Below, piece by piece: positions 8,232 to 16,099 of a stretch of DNA of 64,000 nt. Each line of letters begins with the position of its first letter. The stretch's first letter is position 1. The notes under the pieces were generated by a model. The model did no database searches. It saw nothing but the letters and a program-made list of their open reading frames with translations, and had not been told where the DNA came from. Made by a program: the position numbers and the translations under genes. Origin of the DNA: Gemmiger_A avium. Lineage in GTDB: Bacteria; Bacillota; Clostridia; Oscillospirales; Ruminococcaceae. The DNA is taken from contig DXFE01000037.1 in assembly GCA_019114585.1 (NCBI GenBank), forward strand, positions 20,246 to 84,245. The letters are read 5' to 3'.

Positions 8232-8246
8232 TTAGAATCATTCTAA
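8232..8246 (+). promoter_or_regulatory. PerR-box-like operator
   Basis: TTAGAATCATTCTAA is a perfect 7-1-7 palindrome. It differs from the PerR box TTATAATNATTATAA at only one symmetric position per arm. It sits at the transcription start of the gene for the PerR-type regulator itself, which predicts autorepression that is relieved by peroxide. Confidence 0.82.
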
Positions 8247-8256
8247 ATTGGTGTTG

Positions 8257-8640
8257 ATGTTTGTGACTGAATACGGAAAGAAAATTCTGGAGATTGTGGA
8301 AAATTCCCGCAGCCACATGACCGCCGAGCAGATTTTTGAACAGCTGCGGCAAAGCTGCCCCCAGGTGGTGCTGGCCACGGTGTACAACAACCTGAACCGC
8401 CTGTGGAAAGAGGGCCGTATCCGCAAGGTATCGGTGGAGGGCTCCCCCGACCGGTACGACCGGATTTTGCGCCACGACCACCTGGTGTGCAAGCGCTGCG
8501 GCCGGCTGGTGGATGTTGACCTGGGCGATCTGACCGCCCAGCTGGAGCGGCAGGTGGGATTTTCCATCCTGGCCTACGATCTGAAACTGCTGTACCTGTG
8601 TGAGGAGTGCAGAAAAGACCAACAAGAGAAAGGAACGTGA
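8257..8640 (+). CDS. perR: PerR-type peroxide-responsive Fur-family repressor
   Basis: A 127-residue Fur-family protein. The winged helix is N-terminal (MTAEQIFEQL, then ATVYNNLNRLWKEG). Metal-site features favour PerR over Fur: Asp in RYD, HDH, then CKRC and CEEC for structural zinc, and Asp in LVDVD. In PerR, Fe-catalysed oxidation of the regulatory-site histidines by peroxide releases DNA. I chose the ATG at 8257. No strong ribosome site is visible, and in-frame TTG (8248) or GTG starts are possible. Its stop overlaps the GTG start of the hydrogenase gene (GTGA), so the two are translationally coupled. Confidence 0.87.
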   Translation: MFVTEYGKKILEIVENSRSHMTAEQIFEQLRQSCPQVVLATVYNNLNRLWKEGRIRKVSVEGSPDRYDRILRHDHLVCKRCGRLVDVDLGDLTAQLERQVGFSILAYDLKLLYLCEECRKDQQEKGT

Positions 8641-10742
8641 ACAAACTGGAACATCTGCCCTTATCCGTCCGCGTGCCCATTGAGGCGGACAATCCCAGCA
8701 TCCTGCGCTGGGAGGAAAAATGCATCCGGTGCGGCATGTGCAAAGAAGCCTGCACCAACCTGATGGGCGTACACGGAAGCTACACACTGGAGGAAACCGG
8801 CGGCAAGGCGATCTGCATCTATTGCGGGCAGTGCGCCAACGTCTGCCCGGTAGACAGCATCACCGAACGGGACGAGGTCCCCGCCGTGCGGCAGGCGGTG
8901 GCTGACCCGGAACGTGTGGTGGTGGTAAGCACCTCCCCGGCGGTGCGTGCCGCCTTGGGCGAGGAATTCGGCATGGAGCCCGGCGCTTTTGTGGAGGGCA
9001 AAATGGTGGCGCTGCTGCGGGCGCTGGGCGTGGACTACGTGCTGGACACCAACTTTGCCGCTGACCTGACCATTGTGGAAGAAGCCAGCGAGCTGATCCG
9101 GCGCATTACCCAGGGCGACCGGCCGCTGCCGCAGTTTACCAGCTGCTGCCCCGGCTGGGTGCATTTTGCGGAGATCTACGCGCCGGAACTGCTGGAGCAC
9201 CTGTCCACCGCCAAAAGCCCGATCGGGATGCAGGGCCCCACCGTAAAGACCTATTTTGCCAAGAAGATGGGGCTGGATCCCCGGAAGATCGTGCATGTGG
9301 CCCTGACCCCCTGTACTGCCAAAAAGTTTGAGATCCGCCGGGAGGAGATGCACGCGGCCGCCGATTACCACGGCGTGCCCGGCATGCGGGATACCGACCA
9401 GGTGATCACCACCCGGGAACTGGCCCGCTGGGCCCGGGATGCGGGGGTGGACTGGAACGCGCTGGAGGATTCGGCCTACGATTCCCTGATGGGCAAGGCC
9501 TCGGGCGCGGGTGTGATCTTTGGCAACACCGGCGGCGTGATGGAAGCCGCCCTGCGCACCGCCTACGAATACCTGACCGGCGAGAAAGCGCCCCAGGCTT
9601 TGCTGGAACTGGCGCCGGTGCGCGGGTACGAGGGCGTACGGGAGGCGCAGGTGACCATCGGCGAGCACACCCTGCGGGTGGCGGTGGTATACGGCACCGC
9701 CAACGCCCGGAACTTCCTGGCCCGCATGAAAGAAAGCGGCAAGCAGTACCATTTTGTGGAGGTCATGGCCTGCCCGGGCGGCTGCATCGGCGGCGGCGGG
9801 CAGCCCAAGGACCTGATGAAGAACGCGGACGAGACCCGCAAGAGCCGGATTGCCGCCCTGTACCGGCGGGACGAGGCCATGACCCTGCGCACCAGCCACG
9901 AAAACCCGGAAATCCAGGAGGTTTACGCGGCGTTCTATGGCCGCCCGCTCAGCGAGATGGCGGAAAAGATGCTGCACACCCATTATCAGGACTGCAGCAG
10001 CCTGATTCAGAAACGGCCGGACGCGGCCCTGCGCCCGGAAACCACCAACCCCACCATGAAAGGAGAAACCACCATGAGCAAATGGAAATGCAAGATCTGC
10101 GGCTACATCTACGAGGGCGAGAGCCTGCCCGAAAACTTCACCTGCCCGGTCTGCCGCCAGCCGGCCTCCGCCTTTGAGAAGATCGAGGAGGCCCCGGCCA
10201 AGGGCGCCAGCAAGTACGCCGGCACCCAGACCGAGAAGAACCTGGAGGCCGCCTTTGCCGGCGAGTCCCAGGCGCGCAACAAGTACAGCTTCTTTGCCTC
10301 TGTGGCCCAGAGCGAGGGGTATGAGCAGATCGCGGAGCTGTTCCTGAAAACGGCCGAGAACGAGAAGTCCCACGCAAAGATGTGGTTTGAGGAACTGCAC
10401 GGTGTAGGCAGCACCGCCGAGAACCTGCTGCATGCCGCCGAGGGCGAAAACTACGAGTGGACCGACATGTACGACGGCTTTGCCAAGACCGCCGAGGAAG
10501 AAGGTTTCCCCGAACTGGCCGCCAAGTTCCGCCTGGTAGCGGCTATCGAGAAGCGCCACGAGGAGCGCTACCGCGCCCTGCTGCACAATGTGGAGACTGC
10601 CCAGGTGTTTGCCAAGAGCGAGGTCAAGGTCTGGGAGTGTCGCAACTGCGGCCATATCGTAGTGGGTACCGCCGCACCGGAGGTCTGCCCCACCTGCCTG
10701 TATTCCCAGAGTTTCTTTGAGATCCACACCGACAACTATTGA
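8637..10742 (+). CDS. FeFe hydrogenase-rubrerythrin fusion (single continuous frame)
   Basis: 701 residues from a GTG with AAAGGA upstream. Residues 29-39 and 60-70 are two 4Fe-4S ferredoxin motifs (CxxCxxCxxxC). The H-cluster domain has TSCCPGW at 168-174, TPC at 224-226 and MACPGGC at 377-383. Without any stop codon the frame continues through residues of about 455-480 into a rubrerythrin (480-701). That part has an N-terminal rubredoxin (CKICG, CPVC), a ferritin-like di-iron domain (EKSH, EKRH) and a second rubredoxin-like knuckle (CRNCG, CPTC). The hydrogenase exchanges electrons with H2; rubrerythrin reduces H2O2. Coupling to perR suggests a peroxide-defence role. An internal ribosome site could also make free rubrerythrin. 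Thr at 224 in place of the usual Met resembles CpIII/group B hydrogenases. Confidence 0.92.
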   Translation: MNKLEHLPLSVRVPIEADNPSILRWEEKCIRCGMCKEACTNLMGVHGSYTLEETGGKAICIYCGQCANVCPVDSITERDEVPAVRQAVADPERVVVVSTSPAVRAALGEEFGMEPGAFVEGKMVALLRALGVDYVLDTNFAADLTIVEEASELIRRITQGDRPLPQFTSCCPGWVHFAEIYAPELLEHLSTAKSPIGMQGPTVKTYFAKKMGLDPRKIVHVALTPCTAKKFEIRREEMHAAADYHGVPGMRDTDQVITTRELARWARDAGVDWNALEDSAYDSLMGKASGAGVIFGNTGGVMEAALRTAYEYLTGEKAPQALLELAPVRGYEGVREAQVTIGEHTLRVAVVYGTANARNFLARMKESGKQYHFVEVMACPGGCIGGGGQPKDLMKNADETRKSRIAALYRRDEAMTLRTSHENPEIQEVYAAFYGRPLSEMAEKMLHTHYQDCSSLIQKRPDAALRPETTNPTMKGETTMSKWKCKICGYIYEGESLPENFTCPVCRQPASAFEKIEEAPAKGASKYAGTQTEKNLEAAFAGESQARNKYSFFASVAQSEGYEQIAELFLKTAENEKSHAKMWFEELHGVGSTAENLLHAAEGENYEWTDMYDGFAKTAEEEGFPELAAKFRLVAAIEKRHEERYRALLHNVETAQVFAKSEVKVWECRNCGHIVVGTAAPEVCPTCLYSQSFFEIHTDNY
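10059..10076 (+). promoter_or_regulatory. Internal ribosome-binding site and start for free rubrerythrin
   Basis: AAAGGAG (10059-10065) precedes an in-frame ATG (10074-10076) by 8 nt, exactly where the rubrerythrin domain begins. A 222-residue rubrerythrin could therefore be made from the same mRNA in addition to the fusion. Confidence 0.75.
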
Positions 10743-10756
10743 TTCGGTAAACGCAT

Positions 10757-10797
10757 AAACGAGCCGCCGCGGGTTCAGCCTGCGGCGGCTCGTTTGT
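10757..10797. terminator. Bidirectional terminator between the hydrogenase and MacB-like genes
   Basis: A 14-bp perfect inverted repeat (aaacgagccgccgc at 10757-10770, gcggcggctcgttt at 10782-10795) lies between two convergent genes. It is flanked by T/A-rich sequence on both sides. Confidence 0.8.
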
Positions 10798-11781
10798 TTA
10801 TTTTACCTGGTCTGTACCGCGCAGGCGGCAGCGCAGCACCTCGCACAGAACGGTCTGAAACACAGCCAGCCCTGTCTGGGCCAGCAGGCCGGTTTTTACC
10901 GGCAGGTCCCGCCCCAGGCAGGGGGCGGCCAGCCAGGCGGTGCCCTGTTCCCGCAGCTGCTGTGCCAGCCGGCCCCACCAGGCAAAATCGCTCCACCGGG
11001 AGGGGGTAAGCCAAGCGGGCCAGAGGGCCAGCAGCACGGGCAGGGCCAGCGCCGCCGCCAGCAGCAGGGCAAAACCGACGGCATCCCGCCGCCAGAGTGC
11101 CTGCCGCCTGACCGCCCGCCACAGCGCCGCGGCCAGCACCCCCGCCGCAAAGAGCAGCGGCAGCCAGGCCAGCAGCCGGGCCAGAAAAGCCGCCGCGGCA
11201 GGCCAAAGGGTCCAGTCCGGTGCGGGCAGGCCCGCCTGCTGGCGCTGTTCCTCCGCCCAGGCGGCGGGGTCCTGCCAGGTTTCCCCGACGGTGGGCAGTT
11301 CCACGGCGGTATACGAGGCTGTGGGGTCCGGCAGCAAGGCCAGACAGTCCTCACCCGGGAACACGCCCCGCACGGTATAGACAGTTTTGCCCCGGGAAAG
11401 GGTCAGCCCCACCGCGTCCTCACTGCCGAACAGCGCCCAGGCCAGCGCCGCGGACACGGCACAGCCGGTTTCATCCAGTGGGGCGGGCAGCGCGCCGGTC
11501 TGACAGACGGGGTCCCACACCAGGGCCGGGTCTCCCTGGTAGGTGATCAGGGTTGCCTGCGCCTGCCGCCAGCCCGCTGTGAGAATATCCTCCGTCTGGC
11601 CCCACAGGGTCAGCCCGGGCTGTTTTTTTCGGGCTTCGGCCGCTGTTTCATCCGCCAGCGCCTGCTGCCAGCGCAGGCTGATGCTTGTGCTCTGCCGGGC
11701 CAGGGCATCGGCGTTTTTCATGCCCGTGATGGTGAGCAGCAACAGCGCCAAAGCCAGCAGCGCGGTTATCAGCCGTCTCAT
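10798..11781 (-). CDS. MacB-like membrane protein (FtsX-type periplasmic core, no ATPase)
   Basis: 327 residues. An N-terminal membrane anchor (residues 3-20) is followed by an extracytoplasmic part that resembles the MacB periplasmic core. It has ETGCAVSAALAWALFGSEDAVG, then a TVRGVF segment, matching the usual pattern in which LA..LFG..d.vG precedes y.V.GVf. Three further hydrophobic segments follow near 205-225, 238-262 and 300-320. No ABC ATPase is present or adjacent. The ATG overlaps the stop of the HlyD-like gene (ATGA), so it is the last gene of that operon. The family assignment is by pattern and only moderately sure. Confidence 0.6.
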   Translation of the reverse strand: MRRLITALLALALLLLTITGMKNADALARQSTSISLRWQQALADETAAEARKKQPGLTLWGQTEDILTAGWRQAQATLITYQGDPALVWDPVCQTGALPAPLDETGCAVSAALAWALFGSEDAVGLTLSRGKTVYTVRGVFPGEDCLALLPDPTASYTAVELPTVGETWQDPAAWAEEQRQQAGLPAPDWTLWPAAAAFLARLLAWLPLLFAAGVLAAALWRAVRRQALWRRDAVGFALLLAAALALPVLLALWPAWLTPSRWSDFAWWGRLAQQLREQGTAWLAAPCLGRDLPVKTGLLAQTGLAVFQTVLCEVLRCRLRGTDQVK

Positions 11782-13262
11782 TCTTCCACCCTCACCGATG
11801 TGCCGGGGCTGACCGGACGGGTGGAATCGGTGATCGCCCCACCGCTGATTGTGCCCTCCACGGCGGCGTACTGGCTGCTGCTGTCCACCTCCAGCACCGT
11901 TACCGGCACCCGGCGGGCGGTATAGGCTATGCCAAAGGCCGTCTGGCTTTCCTCCACCGTGAGCACATAGCTGCCCTGGGTGTCCTGCCGGATGGCCGAG
12001 ACCGGCAAGACCGTGCTGTAGGCCGTGCGGGAAAACACCAGCCGGGCCTGGGCCGTACCGGCGGTGAAGCCCGCAGCGGTTTCGGGCAGGACGGCAGTCA
12101 CCGAGGCCGTGCCGGCCGTTTCATCGGCAGCGCTCACCGTGCGCACCGTCGCTTCGGTCTGGCGGCTGCCCTGGGTCAGGGTGACCGTCTGCCCGGCTGT
12201 GAGCTGTTCCGCCTGGGCGGCCGGCAGGGTGAACCGGGCCAGCAGTTCGCTGTCCGCTTTAGCCAGGCGCAGCACATCCCCCTCCGGGCAGGGCTGGCCC
12301 TCGGTCAGATCGCACCGCAGCAGCTGGGTGTCCCGGGGGGCGGTGACCAGACCGTCCTCGTCGAGCAGGCTGCGCAGCAGGGCGATCTGTTCCCCGGTAT
12401 CCGCCATCTCCAACTGAAGCGTCTGCGCCTGGGCCGCGTTGCTCTGGGCGGTAAGGGCGGCGCTGGCCTGGGCCTGAGAATAGGCGGTATTGGCCTGCGC
12501 CAGCGCGCTCTCGGCGTTTTCCACGCTGCGCCGGGCCGAGAGCAGAGAATCCTCCCGGCTGGTTTCCGCGTCCTGTACCGCCTGGCGGGCGGCAGCCAGC
12601 GTGGCCTGCGCCTCGTCCACCGCCTGCCGGGCGGCGGCCAACTGTTCCTCGGTAGGCGGCGGGTCGGTCTGGGCCTGCAATTCCTGCAGGGCTTTTTCCG
12701 CTTCATCCAGGGCGGACCGGGCGGCCGTACAAGTGGCATTGGCCTCGTCCACCGCCGCGCGGGTGCGGGTATCGGTGCGGGTGTAGTCCTCGTTGGCCCG
12801 GTCCAGGCTCTGCTGAGCCGCGGCCACCGAGCTGCCGTCCGGATCGGTGGAAGCATTCAGCTGATCCAGCTGGGCCTGCTGCTGGGCAAGGGCAGCCTTT
12901 GCTTCGTCCAGCGCGTCCTGCAGTTCTTCTTTATCCAGCTGCAGAATGGCTTCTCCCCCGGTCAGGGACTGCCCGGCAGCGGCATACAGGGCCTGCACCG
13001 TGATCCCGGCGGGCAGGGCAAGGCTCTCCCCCTCCCCGGCTGTCACGGTGGCGGTGGTCTCGGCCTGCTGCACAATGGCGCCCTGGGTGGGGGTGGTCAG
13101 GGTCACGACCGGCATCGCGGCCCCGCTGACCCCGCGGGCCACCAGCGTAAGCACCAGCATAGCGGCGAAAAAGCGCACCGCGTACCGGCCGGCCCGCTGG
13201 TTCTGCCAGTTATTCGCCAGCCACCGGCCCAGCTGCGGCATCCAGGTTTTTACACGTTCCAT
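11778..13262 (-). CDS. HlyD/RND-type periplasmic adaptor (membrane fusion) protein
   Basis: About 494 residues. A short cytosolic lead and one membrane anchor (about 28-48) are followed by a biotinyl-lipoyl-like segment (about 75-110). Next comes a long coiled coil rich in Ala, Gln and Glu (about 110-290; many LDEAEKAL- and ARQAV-type heptads), then beta-barrel domains (TAGQTVTLTQG, VLPVSAIRQDTQGSYVLTV). Such adaptors link an inner-membrane exporter to the outside. I start at 13262 (MERVKTW) because GAGG sits 9 nt before it; a GTG at 13277 is the alternative. It lies between the permease genes and the MacB-like gene, all tightly spaced. Confidence 0.85.
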   Translation of the reverse strand: MERVKTWMPQLGRWLANNWQNQRAGRYAVRFFAAMLVLTLVARGVSGAAMPVVTLTTPTQGAIVQQAETTATVTAGEGESLALPAGITVQALYAAAGQSLTGGEAILQLDKEELQDALDEAKAALAQQQAQLDQLNASTDPDGSSVAAAQQSLDRANEDYTRTDTRTRAAVDEANATCTAARSALDEAEKALQELQAQTDPPPTEEQLAAARQAVDEAQATLAAARQAVQDAETSREDSLLSARRSVENAESALAQANTAYSQAQASAALTAQSNAAQAQTLQLEMADTGEQIALLRSLLDEDGLVTAPRDTQLLRCDLTEGQPCPEGDVLRLAKADSELLARFTLPAAQAEQLTAGQTVTLTQGSRQTEATVRTVSAADETAGTASVTAVLPETAAGFTAGTAQARLVFSRTAYSTVLPVSAIRQDTQGSYVLTVEESQTAFGIAYTARRVPVTVLEVDSSSQYAAVEGTISGGAITDSTRPVSPGTSVRVEE

Positions 13263-13273
13263 GGAGCGTTTCC

Positions 13274-14128
13274 TCACATTCCCTCGTTGATCGAAGCGGC
13301 AAGGCCGATACCCTGTTCCAGGTATTTGCGGCCGGTCAAGAACAGCAGCAGCGGCGGGGCCAGCATCATCAGGCTGGCCACCATCGCCAGGCCCAGGTCC
13401 CCGGCCGTGATGTTGGACAGATACAGGCTCAGCGGCCAGTTGGCCTTGTCTTTCAGAAACAGCATCGGCTGCTCGATGGCGTTCCAGGCTTCGATAAAGC
13501 CCAGGGTGGCCGCGCTCAAAACCGCGGGCAGACCCAGCGGCAGCCCCACCGACACAAAGCAGCGCAGCGGCCCCGCGCCATCCAGCGCGGCCGCTTCCAG
13601 CAGGCTCTGCGGCACCGCGTCAAACCCTTTTTTGATAATGAACACCGGAAAGGCCGAGAACACCCCCGGCAGAATCACCGCCCAGGGGGTATCCATCAGG
13701 CCCAGACGGTCCAGCACCAGGTAGTTGGGCACCATGGTAATCTGAAAAGGCAGCACCATCAGCACCAGGTATGCTCCGTACAACACCCGCCGCCCGGGAA
13801 ACTCCAGTTTGCTGAACGCCCAGGCCGCCGGGGCCGCCACAACCAGCTGCCCGGCCACCTGGGGAAACGCCAGCTTGCAGGCGTTCCAGAACATGGCAAA
13901 AAAGGTGGGTGTGTCCAGCAGCAGCTGTACCAGCGGCTGCAGCGTGGGCCAGCTGGGCAGCAGGCACCATACAGCGGGTTCGCGGCTTTCACTTTGCAGG
14001 GCCGGGCCGATGGTGGCCAGCAGTTCATCCTCAGGGGTAAGGGCCCCCATCCCCATAAACCAGAGCACCCACCAGGTGAACAGAGCCAGCAGGGTGAGCG
14101 CCAGCAGGCAGACAATTCGTTTCAGCAT
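13274..14128 (-). CDS. Sugar-type ABC permease, MalG/carbohydrate type 2
   Basis: A 284-residue inner-membrane permease with a signal-anchor helix at the N-terminus and about six hydrophobic segments. The EAA loop is EAAALDGAGPLRCFVSVGLPLGLPA, which docks to the ATPase, and LPFQITMVPNYLVL is typical of MalG-like proteins. The start MLKRIVC follows AAAAGGA. It overlaps the end of the partner permease gene by 7 bp. No dedicated ATPase lies in the operon, as usual for Firmicute sugar importers that share MsmX. Here the operon also carries HlyD- and MacB-like genes, which is unusual. Confidence 0.88.
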   Translation of the reverse strand: MLKRIVCLLALTLLALFTWWVLWFMGMGALTPEDELLATIGPALQSESREPAVWCLLPSWPTLQPLVQLLLDTPTFFAMFWNACKLAFPQVAGQLVVAAPAAWAFSKLEFPGRRVLYGAYLVLMVLPFQITMVPNYLVLDRLGLMDTPWAVILPGVFSAFPVFIIKKGFDAVPQSLLEAAALDGAGPLRCFVSVGLPLGLPAVLSAATLGFIEAWNAIEQPMLFLKDKANWPLSLYLSNITAGDLGLAMVASLMMLAPPLLLFLTGRKYLEQGIGLAASINEGM

Positions 14129-15009
14129 AGGTTTTTCCTTTTCCGATAGCGGCGGACAGCCAGACACGCACCGGCCACCGCCAGCATTCCGCCCACCAGA
14201 AGCACCGCCGCCGCGGTGATGCGGCCCAGTTCCAGATTCAAGAACCAGTTGTTGAACAGATGCTGCAGCAGGTACATGCTCTCGTGAGGGTACTGCCCCG
14301 CCACGAGGTAGGCTTCCCGGAACACCTTGAAGCTGTTGATCAGGCTGAGCAGCGCGGTCAGGTACAGGGTGGGGCGCAGGCCCGGCCAGGTGATCCAGCG
14401 GAACACCTGCCAGCTGTTTGCCCCGTCCACCGCGGCGGCCTCGTACTGGGCGGGTGGGATACGGTCCAGCCCGGCGGACCAGAGCACCAGGTCATAGCCG
14501 CTGTTTTTCCACAGATAGGTAGCGATCAGCACCCAAAAGGCCGCGCCGGTGCCCATGAAATCCACCGGGGCGGCCCCCAATGCAGCCAGCAGGCTGCTGA
14601 CCAGCCCGTTTTGTGCAAACAACACCTTCCAGAGCAGCACAATGCTGGCCACCGGCACCGCCAGCGGCAGAAGAAAGCTGGTCTGGAACAGCTGCCCGTG
14701 CCGCCCCACCGCCCGGGCCAGCAGCGCCATGACCAGGCTCACAGCCAGCAGCGCCGGGATACAGGCGCAGAGAAACCGGGCTGTATTCGCGGCGGCGGTG
14801 TGGAACGCCCGGTTGGTCAGCACCGTCTGGTAGTTGGCCAGCCCCAGAAAGCGCCGTCCCGCCGCGTCGGTAAAGCTGCGGCGGATCACCTCCAGAAACG
14901 GCAGCAGGTAAAAGACCGCCGTGCCCAGCAGGCTGGGGGCCAGCAGCAGCGCCGCGGCGCGCCATCCGGCCCGCTTATTCCTGTTCCGCCAGATACAATT
15001 TGAGCGCAT
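14122..15009 (-). CDS. Sugar-type ABC permease, MalF/carbohydrate type 1
   Basis: A 295-residue permease with six hydrophobic segments. It has LAPSLLGTAVFYLLPFLEVI near the N-terminus and an EAA loop (YEAAAVDGANSWQVFRWITWPGL). It pairs with the downstream MalG-like permease. I place the start at the ATG at 15009, inside the end of the upstream binding-protein gene (35-bp overlap), with GGAGG directly against it. The ATG at 15045 is an alternative but lacks a ribosome site, so the exact start is uncertain. Translational coupling to the preceding gene is likely. Confidence 0.87.
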   Translation of the reverse strand: MRSNCIWRNRNKRAGWRAAALLLAPSLLGTAVFYLLPFLEVIRRSFTDAAGRRFLGLANYQTVLTNRAFHTAAANTARFLCACIPALLAVSLVMALLARAVGRHGQLFQTSFLLPLAVPVASIVLLWKVLFAQNGLVSSLLAALGAAPVDFMGTGAAFWVLIATYLWKNSGYDLVLWSAGLDRIPPAQYEAAAVDGANSWQVFRWITWPGLRPTLYLTALLSLINSFKVFREAYLVAGQYPHESMYLLQHLFNNWFLNLELGRITAAAVLLVGGMLAVAGACLAVRRYRKRKNLC

Positions 15010-16081
15010 CCTCCACCCCCGTTCGGGCCTGTTCCAAGGTGACATCGCCCGCGATCAGGGCGTTTGCATTCTGTAAAAGGGCGTCCCGGACGGTATCGTC
15101 CGGCTGGGTGACCGGCGTTTGCAGCGCGTCGATCAGCGCCTGTACGTTCTGCCGGGCTTCGGGGTCCGGGCAGTTGGCCTTGATGCTGCTTTGCAGCGCG
15201 TCGGCCCGCACCGGCATCCCGTCCTGCTGCCAGGAGGCCTGCACCTCGCTGCCGAACAGAATGGCGACAAATGCCCCGGCTTCCTCCGATGCGCCGGCGC
15301 AAACGGCCGCCAGTGTGCGGGGGGTATAGGCCCCCTGCACAAGGCCCGGACGCTGTATCAAAGAAACGCCCGCCCGGTCTTTGCGGACCGCCGTCAGGTA
15401 GGAGGGGGTGAGCATTTCCTCCCAGGCCAAAAGGGCGTTGCCGGTGGAAAAGCACTCGTAGCTGCCGTCGCCATAGCTCACGCTCTGCCCCTCGCTGCCG
15501 CCGGAGATCACCCCGTTTGAAAGCAGGCCTTTATAATTCTCCATGCCGTAGTAGCTGCCCACCTGCTGCACAAATTTCAGCACAGCTTCCACCGCGTCCC
15601 CGTTCATACCGTCCTCGGTCAGGGCGGCGGCGCTGCTGCCCAGCACAAAGTCCAGCAGCTGTTCCACGCTGACAAACCCCAGGCCGTAGGGCGGTTCCAG
15701 CTGCTCATAATATCCGGCGCTGGTGTAATCCCAGGCGGGGCGGGCGGGCAGCTGCAGCAGGTACTCTGCCAGCGCGTCCAGGCTGTCCAGCCCTGCCAGG
15801 TCCTCCGGGGCCCCGCAGAGCACCGGCACCGAGAACCGGGCCGGAAGTACAAACACGCCCTCCTGCCCCCGGAACGGGTCCACCAGATTGCTTTGCAAAG
15901 CGGACAGGTCCACCCACTCACTCAGATCGGCCAGAAGCCCCTTGTCCCGGTAGGCCTGCCAGTCCAGCCCGTCCAGAATCAGCACATCCGGCCCGGAACC
16001 GGCCAGCAGGGCGGTGTTCAGCGCGGAGAGGGCGTCCTCCCGGGTGGTGGCGCCGTCCTCCATTGCCACCTGATAGGTCAC
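14975..16081 (-). CDS. C-terminal half of split solute-binding lipoprotein (after in-frame amber codon)
   Basis: 368 residues if translation restarts at the GTG at 16081, but that site has no convincing ribosome-binding sequence. The content is a substrate-binding-protein fold of the sugar family (DVLILDGLDWQAYRDKGLLADLSEWVD, LLLQLPARPAWDYT). It is in the same frame as the upstream half and is separated from it only by a TAG codon at 16100-16102. The intact paralogue at 19352-21589 aligns across the junction. It is therefore best read as the 3' part of a 764-codon gene that is broken or read through. Confidence 0.75.
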   Translation of the reverse strand: MTYQVAMEDGATTREDALSALNTALLAGSGPDVLILDGLDWQAYRDKGLLADLSEWVDLSALQSNLVDPFRGQEGVFVLPARFSVPVLCGAPEDLAGLDSLDALAEYLLQLPARPAWDYTSAGYYEQLEPPYGLGFVSVEQLLDFVLGSSAAALTEDGMNGDAVEAVLKFVQQVGSYYGMENYKGLLSNGVISGGSEGQSVSYGDGSYECFSTGNALLAWEEMLTPSYLTAVRKDRAGVSLIQRPGLVQGAYTPRTLAAVCAGASEEAGAFVAILFGSEVQASWQQDGMPVRADALQSSIKANCPDPEARQNVQALIDALQTPVTQPDDTVRDALLQNANALIAGDVTLEQARTGVEDALKLYLAEQE

Positions 16082-16099
16082 GGTAAGGCCGGGATTCTG

